Shown: positions 23,912-35,322, counted from the first letter of the stretch. The stretch: DNA of 64,000 nucleotides from Miscanthus floridulus (GCF_019320115.1 NC_089581.1:93990802-94054801); one strand, 5' to 3'. Made by a program: numbers and translations. The notes: a model not told the origin generated them from the letters alone.

Positions 23912-23949
23912 CTTCCTCTTGATGAAAGTCCTCTTAATTAGCCTGGAAT

Positions 23950-25129
23950 TTGCAGACGGCTGAGATGGCTGAGCTGTCTACTGCTGAGGACACTCCCTGG
24001 CATAGTGGCCCTCCTTGCCACACTTGAAACAAGCACTAGGCTTGTTCCCGAATCCCTGACGAGGTGGGACCTGCTGTCCCTAAGTCTGCTGGGGCTGCAC
24101 CTGCTGCTGAGGTGCCTTGTACTGAGTAGCGGAAGTCTGTGAGGTCTGCTAGGGTGACCGAAACAGAGGCCTGCCAGATGGTTGATAGGACCCTCACCTC
24201 ACAATTTGCACCTTCTGAGTATGAGGGTGGCTGGAGGATCTAGCTGCCACCCTCCTCCGCTTCCAATTCGCCTGAGATGCCCATTGAAAACCCTCAAGAG
24301 CAATGGCGGCGTTCATCAGAGCTCCAAAGGTCTGATAGTTTCCTAGGTACAGTTTCTCCTAAAGAGCAGGAGTGAGACCACGAAAGAAGCGATCCTTCTT
24401 CTTGTCATCCATGTCCACCTGACTACCAGCATACTGAGCCAAGTGGTTGAACTGATTCACATACTCCATCACCGTCCTACTTCCCTAACGCAACTCCATG
24501 AACTCGGTCACCTTCTGGTGGATAACGCCAGTAGGTATGAAGAACTCGTGGAAGGTGGTGGAGAACTCCTGCCATGTTGTCGGGTGATCCGGTAGCTCTG
24601 CGGCCTGGAAAGTCTCCCACCAGGCACCTGCGAACCCCAAAAGCTGCTGGGACGCAAAGTGCACCTTCTGCTCATTGGCCACTCCGAGCAGCCGAAACTT
24701 CTGCTCCAGCATGCGAAGCCAGTGCTCCGCCTCCAACGGGTCATTCGACGGCGTGAACATGGGTGGGTGGGTCTTGAGGAAGTCCTGGTAAGAGGACTAT
24801 CCCTCAGGATGGCGAGCACCACCCCCATTCCCACCGTTGCCTCTAGGGCCTCCACGGACGAGACCCGCGACGGCCTGTGCCATAATCTCCAAGGCACGAG
24901 CAGTCTCCTGTCGAGCCGCGGCTGACTCCCGACGAGCAGCCAACAACTCCACCATGACCTCCGCGGCGGACAGCGGCAGAGGTGGTGGTGGCGGCGGGAA
25001 AGGATGAGGAACCAAAGGTGGAACCTCCCAAGCCCCCTCGTTGTCCCACTCAAAGGCCTGAGCACTATCACCATGGCCCTCGTTGGCCGCTCCCGAACTG
25101 GTGCTCCCATGTCCGGACCTCAGATTCAT
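23950..25129 (-). pseudogene. TEK-3 gag (broken by TAG stops)
   Basis: I place the start at MNLRSGHGS (25129) because it follows directly after ctctcttacag, the same acceptor-ATG arrangement as in the other elements. Domains: a proline-rich stretch, an Ala/Arg/Glu helix (LLAARRESAAARQETARALE), then the retrotransposon-gag domain (EAEHWLRMLEQKFRLLGV, FAGAWWETF, TTWQEFSTTFHEFFIP) at 24485-24760, and a CCHC knuckle CFKCGKEGHYARECP near 23990-24034. By my reading it carries TAG stops at Gln codons at 24797, 24485, about 24357, 24149, 24081 and 23978, and one TGA at an Arg codon near 24196. Frame is otherwise kept. Confidence 0.85.
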
Positions 25130-25599
25130 CTGTAAGAGAGACAAACCATCCATTAGGACACCCTTCCGATTAGAATCTAGGGATTAAAGAGATGGCAGCA
25201 CATTTATTAAGGTATTCATTAAGTTAGTCCTACCAATTTACTACTTTCATTATACGTGAAGGGGGACTACTAGTTCAATAAGATGCTATTATATGATGCA
25301 TGCTTCGATCTATATGTTCACTCAAGCCAGAATATAGCGGCGTTCGTAACATTTTCGGCACATCGCACACTCACTTTCCGTATACTAAGCGATTTCTTAC
25401 GCAACGTAAGTCAGTGTACCTGTAGAAAACTGATTAGATAAAACCAGTGCCGCTATCCTAGATAAACCATATAGCTAGGGCTTATACTTATATAACTTAA
25501 CTTAATCGCATCCTACTTTTCGCAAAACTTTTGTTGGTCAAACTTTTAGTTTTGTAAAAGAGTGAGGAACTCATGACCATTATTGGCTCTGGTACCAAC
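25130..25599 (-). mobile_element. TEK-3 leader with primer site
   Basis: This is a short 0.47-kb untranslated leader with no ORF0, unlike TEK-1 and TEK-2. On the minus strand it holds a candidate donor cag|gtacac at 25414-25422 and an acceptor-like cttacag at the gag ATG. Confidence 0.65.
25582..25598 (-). other. Primer-binding site of TEK-3 (tRNA-Met type)
   Basis: The minus strand reads ttggtaccagagccaat one base inside the LTR end. It matches the initiator-Met site tggtatcagagc with one change in the core. Confidence 0.8.
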
Positions 25600-28500
25600 T
25601 GTGGCAGAACCACCCGGAATAGCGTACTTACGGAGGCGCTCGTCTTCCAGTTCTTACTACGGTGCTAAACCACAGACAAGCCATACCGGATAACCCGGCG
25701 ATTCGCGAATCAATGTACCCAGCTGGGTGCCCCGAAGACACATGCCCCGCTTGTACCCCAGGCACAAGCAGGACTAACCCACCACTCTCCTATCCCAGGT
25801 GTCCAGGTCCCCGTCCAAACTTGGACTCCAAGCCCCCGCATCTGAATCCTAGACTCAGTGCGACGCAAGGACCTCCACCACCTCCTCTTCCCATCCGTCG
25901 GTCCGGAAAGAGCCGGATCTGCGACAAGAGAGCAGCAAGTCTTCCCTGCGCCCATACCCAAGTATGTGCTCGGGACAATAGTCTGTGACTTGCCTAGAGT
26001 CATATGCAACGACCGGTCCTTAATCGACACAGACAGGGAAAAAGTGTAACCGGGCTATGCCCTGTTGGCCGTAGGACACAACCCCTCACACCCACCAGTA
26101 TCAAATCCACATCCCTGTCCGGTCACCATTTTCCTTTCCATTATTTCATCATGGTATTATAGTGTAATCACCTATTTGCGAGTAATGTCAGGTTACCCAC
26201 GCTACCGACATCCTGAGCATAGCAGCTACTCGACCTGCACTAGTAGGACTCAGGGTGGATATATCTATGCATGTAGTTTCCATAAAATGCCTATAACATA
26301 AATGCATATCATATAAATATATTCAGTGATTATTTAAAAATAGGGGTTATGCACCGGGGCTTGCCTTGGGTAGGTGCCGAGTCAGCAAAATCAGTACCAA
26401 CAGGCTCCTAGGCTCCCTCCTGTGTGAAAAGCTCCTCCTCGTACTCCTCGATCACCTCGTCGTACTCCGGATCACCGACAGGTACGAAGTCTACTTGTTC
26501 GTGATCTACATGAAATGACGATGCAATGATTACACTATGGCAATAGCAATTCTCAATGCAAAAGTACCTCTATTACATTACTAAGCGAGGTCTTCCTACT
26601 AAAGTCTAAGCTATATACCAGTACTACTAACATGTATGACCGCGTCCTATATTCATACGATGACTACGGATATTCATACTCCTAATACCAGTTTACGATA
26701 AAGCAAGGATAATAATTACGGCATTAAACGACTCGTTCTATGGTTACCATTTTTACAGCAAGTATATAAATGCCTAAAGAACCTACGGTAACGATTTCAA
26801 AGCTAAAGTTATCGTCGGTTTACCACAACAAATCTTGCAATTAAAGATCGACATACCGCTAAGCTTTCTACTTCAAGCTTATGAGCCTACCATCCTAACC
26901 ACTAATGGGGAACCAACTGTACTAACAGGTAGGCGACATTTTTGCGAACCTAACAAACTTTGTTTCGCTATTTTTGGACAACCATGCCATTTACTACTAA
27001 TTATTGAAGTTCAGCTCATAACCTAAATAGATAAACAATTTCTAATACAATGAAATAGAGAAACCGAAACCTCCTTGGCCGGCCCACGATGCGTGGCCCG
27101 ATCCAACTCATCATCCCGCCCGCGCACGATAGCAGCCAGGCGCGCGGCCCACGTGGAGGCGTGGCCCAGATGGCCAACGGCCCACGAATGGGAAAGCCTG
27201 CACGCGTCGGTAAAAATGCACGAACACCCCCGACGAACTCAGCATTTGCTACGAGCTCTACGGTACTGTTTCGCTAGTCTACCGTTTTACATCAGCACCC
27301 TCCCACTTCCTCTTCTTCACCGCGAGGAGGTCCCCGACCCCCAGGGCACGCACCGGCGTGACGGCATGGCACCGGGCGACCACGCCGACCTCACCTGAAC
27401 CCCTACCGCCTACCTAAGGGGTTGATAGGTACCTGAATAGCACATAGAAGCTACTAGAGGCGACACGACGAGCAGAGACACAGGCGCAAACTCCCTCCCT
27501 GGTGGTGGCTCCTATCCTGCAAGAGCGAGCGTGTTCCCGTGAGCAACAGCGAAGGCGAGGCCAGCGCACGAGCTAGTGAGCACCAGGGAGTACTCACCAA
27601 CACCGCTGCGTTGACGGTATGGTTGGAGGCGGTCAGAGCAAGGCTGGCCACGTGAGCTCATGGCGGTGCGGTGATGACCGACGGGGGCACTACTGCGGCG
27701 GTGGGGCTGGCCCGCTACGACGCTACGGCTGTGGGGCGCGGAATGCTCAGGAGAACATGGTGAGTCTATGGTTGCACTGAATTGCCACGAGGTGTAATGA
27801 GGAACCAGCACGCCGCTGGAGGGCATCGGCATGGTCTTATGGAGCCGGTGATGCAGAATTATGAAATTCCGGTCAAGTGTAAGGACACCCACAGTAAGGT
27901 GGGGACGGGGCGTAGCCAGACGCCTGATAGAGCCATGCCTAAGGCGAAATGAGACCTATGGCTATGGTTAAGGCGAATTGGGGAAAATTGCTTCGGCGGC
28001 AAGGAGACAGAGGAACACACGGCTCGGCATGGCTCGCCTACGGTCGTCAACGCAAGGTACCGCCGTGCTTGGCCATGGGGAACCCCAGGACATGCCCCTG
28101 ACAGCCGTCCACACGGCCGCTGTAGCAAACGACGAGCCTTGGCATGGCACGTCTGCGGACAGCGCCAGGCAAGGACACGGCGGACGCAACGCCGAGGTGA
28201 CAGTGCAGCGGCAGCCTTCTAACGCGCAAGCGGCCAACAGAGTCAACGGAGCGGTGCCGAGCGCAGCCGCTAGCAACGCGGACGCGGGACCCCGCCCGAC
28301 CACGGCCACAGAGGGGCAGGGCAAAGTGCAGGTAGAGCACGGCCGGCGGTCCGGGTGCCACACGTGGGTTGGCGAGGCGAGCAGCAGCGAGGCAGATGGC
28401 TAGGACGCGTGGGTCGTGCACGTGCACGGTGCAGCGAGCGCAGCCGGGCATGGCAGTGGCGCTGGCCTACGCGGCAGAGCGCGCTGGCAACAAAACGAAG

Positions 28501-29028
28501 TGGTGACCGCGCCCAGAGCTGAGCCAGGTGACGTGCACGACTTTTAAAGCAGCTAGAAAATGAGTATGCCACGCGCCAAACGCTATTCCAATTTCTCGAT
28601 GCGAAAAGGAGTACACCGAGCCACCACTCTCAGTCGCGACATTGTGCTACTTCTTAAGCCGATTGTTTTACAACTAATGCCAAAGGTGGCTTCGTCGACC
28701 ACTTCAAATACTTACGCGGAGGACGTCGATTTGAAAGATTTCGCGTCGAAACCCCAAACCCGCTTCCCGGGACGTACTAGCTAGCCTTCCATGTCACTAG
28801 CCACAACTTTTTATTGCCATTCCCAAAACGTTTTATAACCTTTTGTGTTAACAAAATTTTGATTCAGGTAATAAACGCGTTATGTGACATGAAGCATACC
28901 CTTTTTCTTTCCGTTTCGTAAAAATGTTTCCAAGCCAAACATGAATTATAAAGCCTATCATACACCAATGCATATAAATCGGATGCTTACGAAATGTTTC
29001 AGCAAAATGTTACAATGTAACACCATTC
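25600..29028 (-). mobile_element. 5' LTR of TEK-3, internally deleted and lacking its terminus
   Basis: It matches 16453-20480, with two structural differences. A 567-bp segment equivalent to 16503-17069 is missing, with cttcca shared at both breakpoints. At the far end the LTR stops at aatgtaacaccattc, where the other copy continues to ...agggtgttaca, and a Cassandra LTR takes over. A short deletion also occurs around 28390 relative to the 3' copy. Confidence 0.9.
26345..26515 (-). pseudogene. LTR-embedded acidic peptide segment (TEK-3 5' LTR)
   Basis: Same reading as the copy at 17765-17935 (DPEYDEVIEEYEEEL, TAG, GKPRCITPIF). Being in an LTR pair it adds no independent conservation, but it shows the TAG was already present in the parent. 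Confidence 0.4.
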
Positions 29029-29301
29029 TGTAACGTCCCGCCTCTCCGAGGCTGGGCCCGCTTACATCTGGCAGCTTCTCTAGGATATAGACTGCCCTCA
29101 TAGACCAACACAGGTCTTTTCTGCGCACTTTGTCCTCACTCATGCGCACCCGGGAAGAACTTCCTGGTCGGTCACCCATCGCTCTAGGCCAAGCATGCTT
29201 AACCTCAGAGTTATTTGCAGATGGGCTTCCGGAAAAGAAGTTGCAACTTATTGGTATGAGTATCCTATTAATCCTGTTAAGCCCTGGGCCGAGATGTTAC
29301 A
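29029..29301 (-). mobile_element. Cassandra: Cassandra-type LTR (TRIM) capping TEK-3
   Basis: A 273-bp unit bounded by tgtaac and gttaca, with an internal 118-bp segment closely resembling plant 5S rRNA on the minus strand. A 5S-derived domain inside a short LTR is the hallmark of Cassandra terminal-repeat retrotransposons in miniature (Kalendar and colleagues). It stands alone: no Cassandra internal region or second LTR follows. Its right end is flanked by agcga, which matches the left flank of TEK-3, while its left end abuts a truncated TEK-3 LTR. Confidence 0.85.
29143..29260 (-). pseudogene. 5S rRNA-derived domain of the Cassandra LTR
   Basis: Read on the minus strand it begins like 5S rRNA (ctcatacca...). 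It contains a box-A-like aggttaagcatgc (29193-29205) and a box-C-like gatgggtgacc (29170-29180), the internal promoter elements for RNA polymerase III, followed by gaagttcttcc. The internal part is altered and the intermediate element is shortened, so it is not a functional 5S gene. The length is close to that of 5S rRNA. Confidence 0.8.
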
Positions 29302-30413
29302 AGCGAGCTGGTGCCGGTGATGGCTATGGCAGCGCTTCTTGTGCCACGGCGGTGCTGCGCTGCTACGAACGGCGAAGGAGGAGATAGTGAAATGCGAAAT
29401 GGGAGTGCGGGCATCACGGGCGAGCACTGGGGGTGATAAGGGCGCGCTCTAGCCCGGCGTGGCCTGGCTGAGCAGATCAACAGCGATGCGCGGCTTCCTC
29501 ACGTCCATGCGGCGGCAGCCAACATCCAAAGCCAATTGGCCACCAAAGCCATTTTGATTCAGTCAACAACGCCCGATAGATTGACTAACGACGCGATTTG
29601 GCGAAGCCTGATCTTCCAATCCGTGAAGAATTAGTGCCAATGATCTAAACCAAAGTCATAGACCTATATACCGTCTTCAACTTCTATCAAAAGATTATGG
29701 CCTAATTCGCAAAGTATGAGGAGTAAAATCATCGCAAAAGTCATGCTATTTCACTATAAACCGGTTTAGGACTTAGAAAAATTCAGTGTTGCAAAACAGT
29801 GATTTGTTGAACCTTGTGAGCCTAATTCAGGCATGTTAGGAGCTAAACTAGTCTATGACCCAAAAATAGAAGTTGTTCCTCTTCTAAAATACTACAACTT
29901 TGCTTTAGTGACCACTGCCATGCAAGGTCTCTATGACATAGTTCAAACTTGGTCAAACACACTACATTCAAAAGATGGCTTATACATGAACTATGACTTA
30001 GTGACCAATTTAGCCCTAGCCATGAATACCAAAGTTGTTCATAATGATCTTCTAAACATGTTTAAGCTATTTGTAAGGTCACACAATCATTTCATGCATT
30101 GGTTACACATAGAGCTATCCAGGTCAACATGCATAGCATCATTTAGTACTTGATTAGACAAAATGATCTTCATGAACATTGTTCCACTAGTCATCATAAA
30201 GTGTAGCTAATATGTTTTAGTGACTCACATCCATCATTTACATGTATTAACTCATGATCATATGCATATATACAAGGAAACATAAAATAACAAATAATGT
30301 TGCATATGTTTCAATCACAAGTTTCAATTATAAAAGCTTATATATGAATGCTCGATGCTCATGCTCATGCAATGCAAGTCAATTTATGCAAGGCTAACAC
30401 CTAGGGTGTTACA
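29302..30413 (-). mobile_element. 5' LTR of TEK-2, part 2 (outer end)
   Basis: This resumes the LTR interrupted at 16452, starting with the duplicated agcga and then gctggtgccggtgatgg. It matches 5137-6215 of the 3' LTR and ends ctagggtgttaca. Confidence 0.9.
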
Positions 30414-30418
30414 TTAAT
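30414..30418. repeat. Target-site duplication of TEK-2, right copy (ttaat)
   Basis: Pairs with tcaat at 1579-1583. One mismatch. Leader sequence of TEK-1 continues directly after it. Confidence 0.6.
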
Positions 30419-30935
30419 TGCCTCTATGCCAAGGCAAGTGTGAGTTGTGAGAGCATGACCGTCCAACTATCGATCTAGGGGAGAGTTAGTTGTGGTTACT
30501 AGAATATTTATATGTTGCATGCATGTACATATGAAGGTACTTAATTGTGGGTATATCTGTTGGATAGTTTTGGATACCAAAGTATATATATCCGAGGATG
30601 TATATATGGAGAGTATCTTAGTTTACTACTTTCATTGTTAGCATTATATCTTGTTGGGTTGGGCTGCAATGAAATTTTCTATAGGTATGCTAACAACGCA
30701 CCGTGTAGATTAACTAGTTACCACTATTCAAGAGAACGTGTGTATGCCACCGTATATTCTGCTAGAACTTAACTTTTCTTAGGTTTGTGAGGACGTACGG
30801 AACGTGCATGCATCATATTCACTCATGTCATTCATATTGCATCACTCCCTCCCTTATAATTGCTTATCCCAAATATTAAGTTCCATCTCTCAACAAAATA
30901 ATCCTCTCACGAGAGTTGCATCCCTTTTGATACAG
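30414..30935 (+). mobile_element. TEK-1 leader, second part
   Basis: This is the continuation of the leader cut at 1583, homologous to the reverse complement of TEK-2 12115-12640. It holds the decayed donor-like site gccaaggcaagt near 30426-30437. At 30930-30935 atacag precedes the ORF0 ATG. No coding sequence. Confidence 0.65.
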
Positions 30936-32017
30936 ATGGCCATGCCCGTGTTTCCTCCTGGTAGCAACACCTTTTTGGACTAGTTTGGTATGCCTACCAT
31001 GCTCTGGAGGGTGCTAAGCTCAGTAGGGTACCCAAAGGTGCCCCGCTACACGTGGGTGCAGACGATGCCATTTGGAGATGTGCCATGGTACAATATGACC
31101 TTGGTGGTGCCGTAGAACCCCACGAGACCATTGTGGCGTGGGTGGAGCACCGAGTCTAATGGGCAAAGCCCATGGGAAGCCACACAAGTTGCTTCCCTTA
31201 AGGTGCTTATGGACATAGCATAGAGTTTCGGAGATGAATTAGTGGGTGGACCAGCTGCATCCATTCCCTGTGTGGCTCCTACTGATGCTGAGTGGACTTA
31301 AGAAGCTGGCCAGGCCTTGGTTCAAGGCCATGGTGAATGTGTTCAGAGCAATAATGTGGGAATGAGTGCTATGATGGCCGTCTTGAAGGTATGTCAAGTC
31401 AGGTAGGACACCCACTCTAGTGTGTTAGAAGAAGCTGGCAAGGCAATGGCAGCCCAACACAAGTTTAGGTTGCATGGCCGCAAGTATCGCCATAGGGCGG
31501 AGGCATGTGGGCAAGCTCAGCTAGAAGTAGATGAGATTCAGGGCATTACAAATTATTGCCTGCAGCAGTGGGGGCAAGTAGCATGCGAGAGAGATGAGCT
31601 TCATAACCAGCTTATGAACCTTGAATAGAGAGAGATGAGGCAGTACAGGAGTTGGACCATGTGACCCGTCATAGAGACGCAACTTTGGAGGTAGCAGAAG
31701 AAAGGCGTCAGGGATGGATTATGACTAACCACAATGCTTTTCAAAGGGAGAATGAGCTCCAAGAGCAGCTAGAGGAGCTTTAGGTTGAATACCATCACCT
31801 GAACAACCGCCTATTTCCTATTCCTCACCCTCCACTAGTTTACCCAAATCTTAGACCTCAAGTGATTGAGGCCGATGAGGAAGAAGAAGACATGCAGATA
31901 GATGTCAATGCAGCTGAACTTGCAAATGAAGAGGAAGAGGAAGAGGAAGAGGAAGAGGATGACCCTAAGGAAGTCTAGGGCGTTTCTGATGTGGACAGTG
32001 ACCACTTCGATGAGTAG
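30936..32017 (+). pseudogene. TEK-1 leader ORF (ORF0), unknown function
   Basis: The homologue of the TEK-2 leader ORF. It starts MAMPVFPPGSNTFLD and contains VPWYNMTLVVP and ESNGQSPWEATQVASLKVL. It continues with a charged helical region (31422-31628: QVACERDELHNQLMNLE) likely to be coiled coil, then an acidic tail of Glu repeats coded by a gaagag microsatellite (about 31926-31960). It ends VDSDHFDE-stop. Several Gln and Trp codons are TAG stops and the frame shifts at least once. The shared order and shared closing motif with TEK-2 support a real gene carried by this lineage. Its position between primer site and gag is unusual for Ty3/gypsy elements. Confidence 0.65.
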
Positions 32018-32370
32018 TTAGCTAGCAAGTCTCACTAGTTTAAGCTTTGCAGCCATTTGTGTAATGGATCAAGTGCTGTGGTGGATGTTGGATGTACCTT
32101 TTAATTTGAACTTTGCATGTAATGTACCTTAATCTGCTCCCTTTGGGATGCTTATCTGAGTTGGTGAATTTTAAAACTTGTCATGTTGGAATGCACTGCG
32201 AATGGCGCTAGTAATCTAATTGATGATGTGGTGATTGGAGAATGAATTATTGCCTCTATTTTATTGTATGAAATTTACATTCTCTCTAGTAAATTCAGTT
32301 TGGCGTAATTACATTGCTCCTCTCCAATGGGCTAACATCACCAATAATTGCTGATTGCGCATTATTGTAG
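32018..32370 (+). mobile_element. TEK-1 spacer between ORF0 and gag
   Basis: About 350 bp of AT-rich untranslated sequence ending gcgcattattgtag right before the gag ATG, which resembles a 3' splice site. Confidence 0.6.
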
Positions 32371-33395
32371 ATGCCTCGCACTCGTTCCACTGGTGCGGTT
32401 GGTGATGATGATGATCTCCCACCACCACCACCACCACCCACACCAGCAGAAGTGATGGCAATTCTTGCTGAAGGACAGCGCACTATGGCTGAGGCTCTCC
32501 ACATGACTGCAAATCATGATGGTCGTGGTGCACGCCAAGGATAGGAACCAAATCAGTATAGCGACTTCAAAGATTTCCTCAACACTAAACTGCTGATTTT
32601 TAAGGAGGCTGAGGAGCCCCTCCAAGCTGATGAATGGCTGAACATACTTGAGCAGAAATTCCGTCTGCTTCGCTTGACAGAAGTGCTGAAGACTGAATAT
32701 GCTTCTCACCAACTGCATGGGCCAGCTGGTATTTGGTGGAGTCATTATCGGTCCACTATGCCCGCTAATGTCCAAATCACTTGGGATCAGTTCAAGTCTG
32801 CTTTCAGGGGAAATTATATTCCTCCTAGTCTCATGGCAATCAAGCATACATAGTTCATGAAGCTAACATAGGGGAACAAGAGCTTGAATGAATACCTATA
32901 GGCTTTCAATAATCTTGCAATGTATGCTACTGAGTTTGTTGACACTGATGCCAAGAAGATCGCTAGTTTCAAGTGGGGACTTAGCTACAAATTGATGAAG
33001 ACTATGGGAAATTGTAAGTGTGCTACCTTTAATGAGTTTGTTAGTGATGCTTTATCTCAAGAAAACAACAATGCTATTTATGCTGCTTCAAAGAATCACA
33101 AGAGAGCCTACGAGGTGGGTGCCTCACAGTCCAAAGCTCCAGTCACACATAAGGCTCCATTCCATCCTCTGGCATCAGCTTCTAAGTTCCACCCCACCAC
33201 AGAAGAAGAATCCAGGCAAAACTGGATTTCACAAGGCTTTTACAGTTGCTCTTCCAAAGGGCACTACTAGTCAAGGCAACTCCAAGGTTCCTCCAAGCAA
33301 CATGCCATGCTAGAACTGCAATAAGATGGGTCACTGGGCACAGGAGTGTCCTTACCCTAAGAAGAATAACTACCAAGGTGGCCGTCAGGGGTAGG
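32371..33395 (+). pseudogene. TEK-1 gag (TAG stops, then frameshift)
   Basis: Starts MPRTRSTGAVGDDDDLPPPP, then AEVMAILAEGQRTMAEALHM and the retrotransposon-gag domain (DEWLNILEQKFRLLRLTEVL, GPAGIWWSHYRSTMP, ITWDQFKSAFRGNYIPPSL, AMYATEFVDTDAKKIASFKW). A CCHC knuckle with CNKMGHWAQECP lies at about 33308-33349. Its second residue position (Trp in relatives) is a TAG. Stops at Gln positions follow HT, LT and EYL. A frameshift near 33235 separates the knuckle from the capsid part. Gag would form the virus-like particle. Confidence 0.85.
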
Positions 33396-33424
33396 TGAAC
33401 CACACTAATATTGTTGATATTCCT

Positions 33425-33870
33425 TCAGGAGAGGTAGTATCTGCTGGTAAGTTTCTGGTTGATTAACACCCTATATTTGTACTATTTAATTCGGGTGCTT
33501 TGCATTCTTTTATTAGTCCCGCATTTGCATCCAAGTTTATGTAGAAAACATACACTGTTGAGGGTGAGGGTTATTGTATTAGGGCTGCTAGTGGTACTAT
33601 CTCAACCAAGCTCATAGTCAAGGACGTGCAACTTGAGATAGAGGGACAAAGTTATCAGGTTGATCTGGTAGTTTTACCAGGGCTAGGTATCGACGTGATA
33701 TAGGGAATGAACTGGATGAGCAATCATGGAGTGCTTATTGATACATCAACTAGAATAGTCATGCTCAGAGCTCCTTGTAATCAGGAAGGTTTTCTAGTGC
33801 AGCTACCCAGGGACATAAATCTTTCTTGTGTGGCAAATGCGGTGTAAGCAAAGGTTATGGCAGATATCCC
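33425..33870 (+). pseudogene. TEK-1 aspartic protease with lost catalytic Asp
   Basis: The protease signature reads FVLFNSGALHSFI: the catalytic DSG is NSG, a G to A change. Later come VVLPGLGIDVI and GMNWMSNHGVLIDTSTR, with a TAG between. Stops also occur at Gln positions. The enzyme could not process a polyprotein. Confidence 0.82.
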
Positions 33871-33899
33871 TGTAGTGTGTGATTTTCCTGATGTTTTTC

Positions 33900-34780
33900 C
33901 TAATTGCCCCTAGATCGAGACATGGAGTTCAAGATAGAGTTGCTTCCTAGTACAGCACCCATATCTAGAAGACCTTATAGAATGCCTCCCAATGAACTAG
34001 CTGAACTTAAGACCTAGTTGAATGAACTTCTAAAGAAAGGCCTTATCCATCCTAGTTCGTCTCCGTGGGGGTGTCCAACTATCTTTGTGAAGAAGAAGGA
34101 TCAATCACTACGCATGTGTGTAGATTATAGGCCTTTGAATGCAGTCACAATCAAGAATATGTACCCTCTACCATGTATAGATATCTTATTCAATCAGTTG
34201 TCTAAAGCAAAAGTCTTTTCCAAGATTGATTTGAGATCTGGTTATCATCAAATCAAAATTTGGCCTCAGGATGTTCCAAAAACTGCATTCTCTACAAGAT
34301 ACGGTCTGTATGAGTATCTTGTTATGTCTTTTGGATTGACCAATGCCCCCGCACATTTTATGTATCTTATGAATTCGGTGTTTATGCCCAAGTTGGACAA
34401 ATTTGTGGTGGTATTTATAGATGATATCTTGGTCTATTCTGAGAATGAAGAAGATCACATTAAACATTTGTGAGTGGTTCTCACTAGATTGCGTGAACAC
34501 AAGCTTTATGCAAAGTTCAGCAAGTGTGAATTCTGGCTTCATGAGGTACCTTTTCTCGGGCATGTGTTGTCCGATGGTGGAATTATGGTGGATCCCACCA
34601 AGGTGCAAGAAGTGTTGGACTGGAAGGCTCCAATATCGGTGCATGAGGTTCGGAGTTTTCTAGGATTGGTTGGCTATTCTCATCGCTTCATCCTAGATTT
34701 CTCTAAAATAGCCAAGCCTATGACTCGGTTGCTGCAAAAAGACATGAGGTTTGTCTGGACTTTCGAGTGTGATGCAGCTT
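33900..34780 (+). pseudogene. TEK-1 reverse transcriptase
   Basis: After a frameshift near 33905 the RT frame reads [20 protein letters not shown]. Then a TAG at a Gln codon (near 34015), [40 protein letters not shown], the catalytic [18 protein letters not shown], a TGA at an Arg codon (34471), and [19 protein letters not shown]. The thumb/connection has [18 protein letters not shown]. The catalytic Asp pair is intact, so inactivation is by the stops. Confidence 0.9.
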
Positions 34781-35235
34781 TTCACACCCTACGAACCCTT
34801 CTAACTTTGGCTCCAGTTTTGGCGCAACCGGATATCAAGAAACCTTTTGATGTGTTTTGTGATGCATCAGGCATAGGTTTAGGAGGTGTTCTTATGCAGG
34901 AAGGTAGAGTCATTGCTTATATCTCTCGCCAACTTTGGAAGCATGAGGTGAACTATCCTATGCATGACTTAGAACTCACTATAGTTGTTCATGCTTTGAA
35001 GGCTTGGAGACATTATTTGCTTGGTAATGTATGCCATATCTACACTGATCATAAAAGTCTTAATTACATCTTCACTCAACCTAAGTTGAATATGCATCAG
35101 AGAAGATGGCTCGAGTTGATCAAGGATTACAACCTCCAAGTGCACTATCATCTAGGCAAGGCAAACGTCGTTGTGGATGCCTTAAGCAGGAAATCTCATT
35201 GCCACTCTTTGATTGAAAGTGACCTCCATTTGTAA
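34781..35235 (+). pseudogene. TEK-1 RNase H
   Basis: In the open frame 34474-35235, continuous with the RT thumb. Motifs: [41 protein letters not shown] and [14 protein letters not shown], with the four acidic positions kept. A TAA after ESDLHL ends the frame before the integrase. Confidence 0.88.
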
Positions 35236-35322
35236 AAACTCCTACCTACAGTCCTTCACAACATCACTATCAGTTGTACTCTACAGAGTCAAATTATTGA
35301 GCTACAGAAGACAGATCCAGGT

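Noticed and set aside
29143..29260. Functional 5S rRNA gene
   Set aside because: Only the outer parts and box A and C match. The intermediate region is shortened and the segment lies in a Cassandra LTR.
34186..34644. 152-codon minus-strand ORF
   Set aside because: Antisense shadow of the TEK-1 reverse transcriptase.
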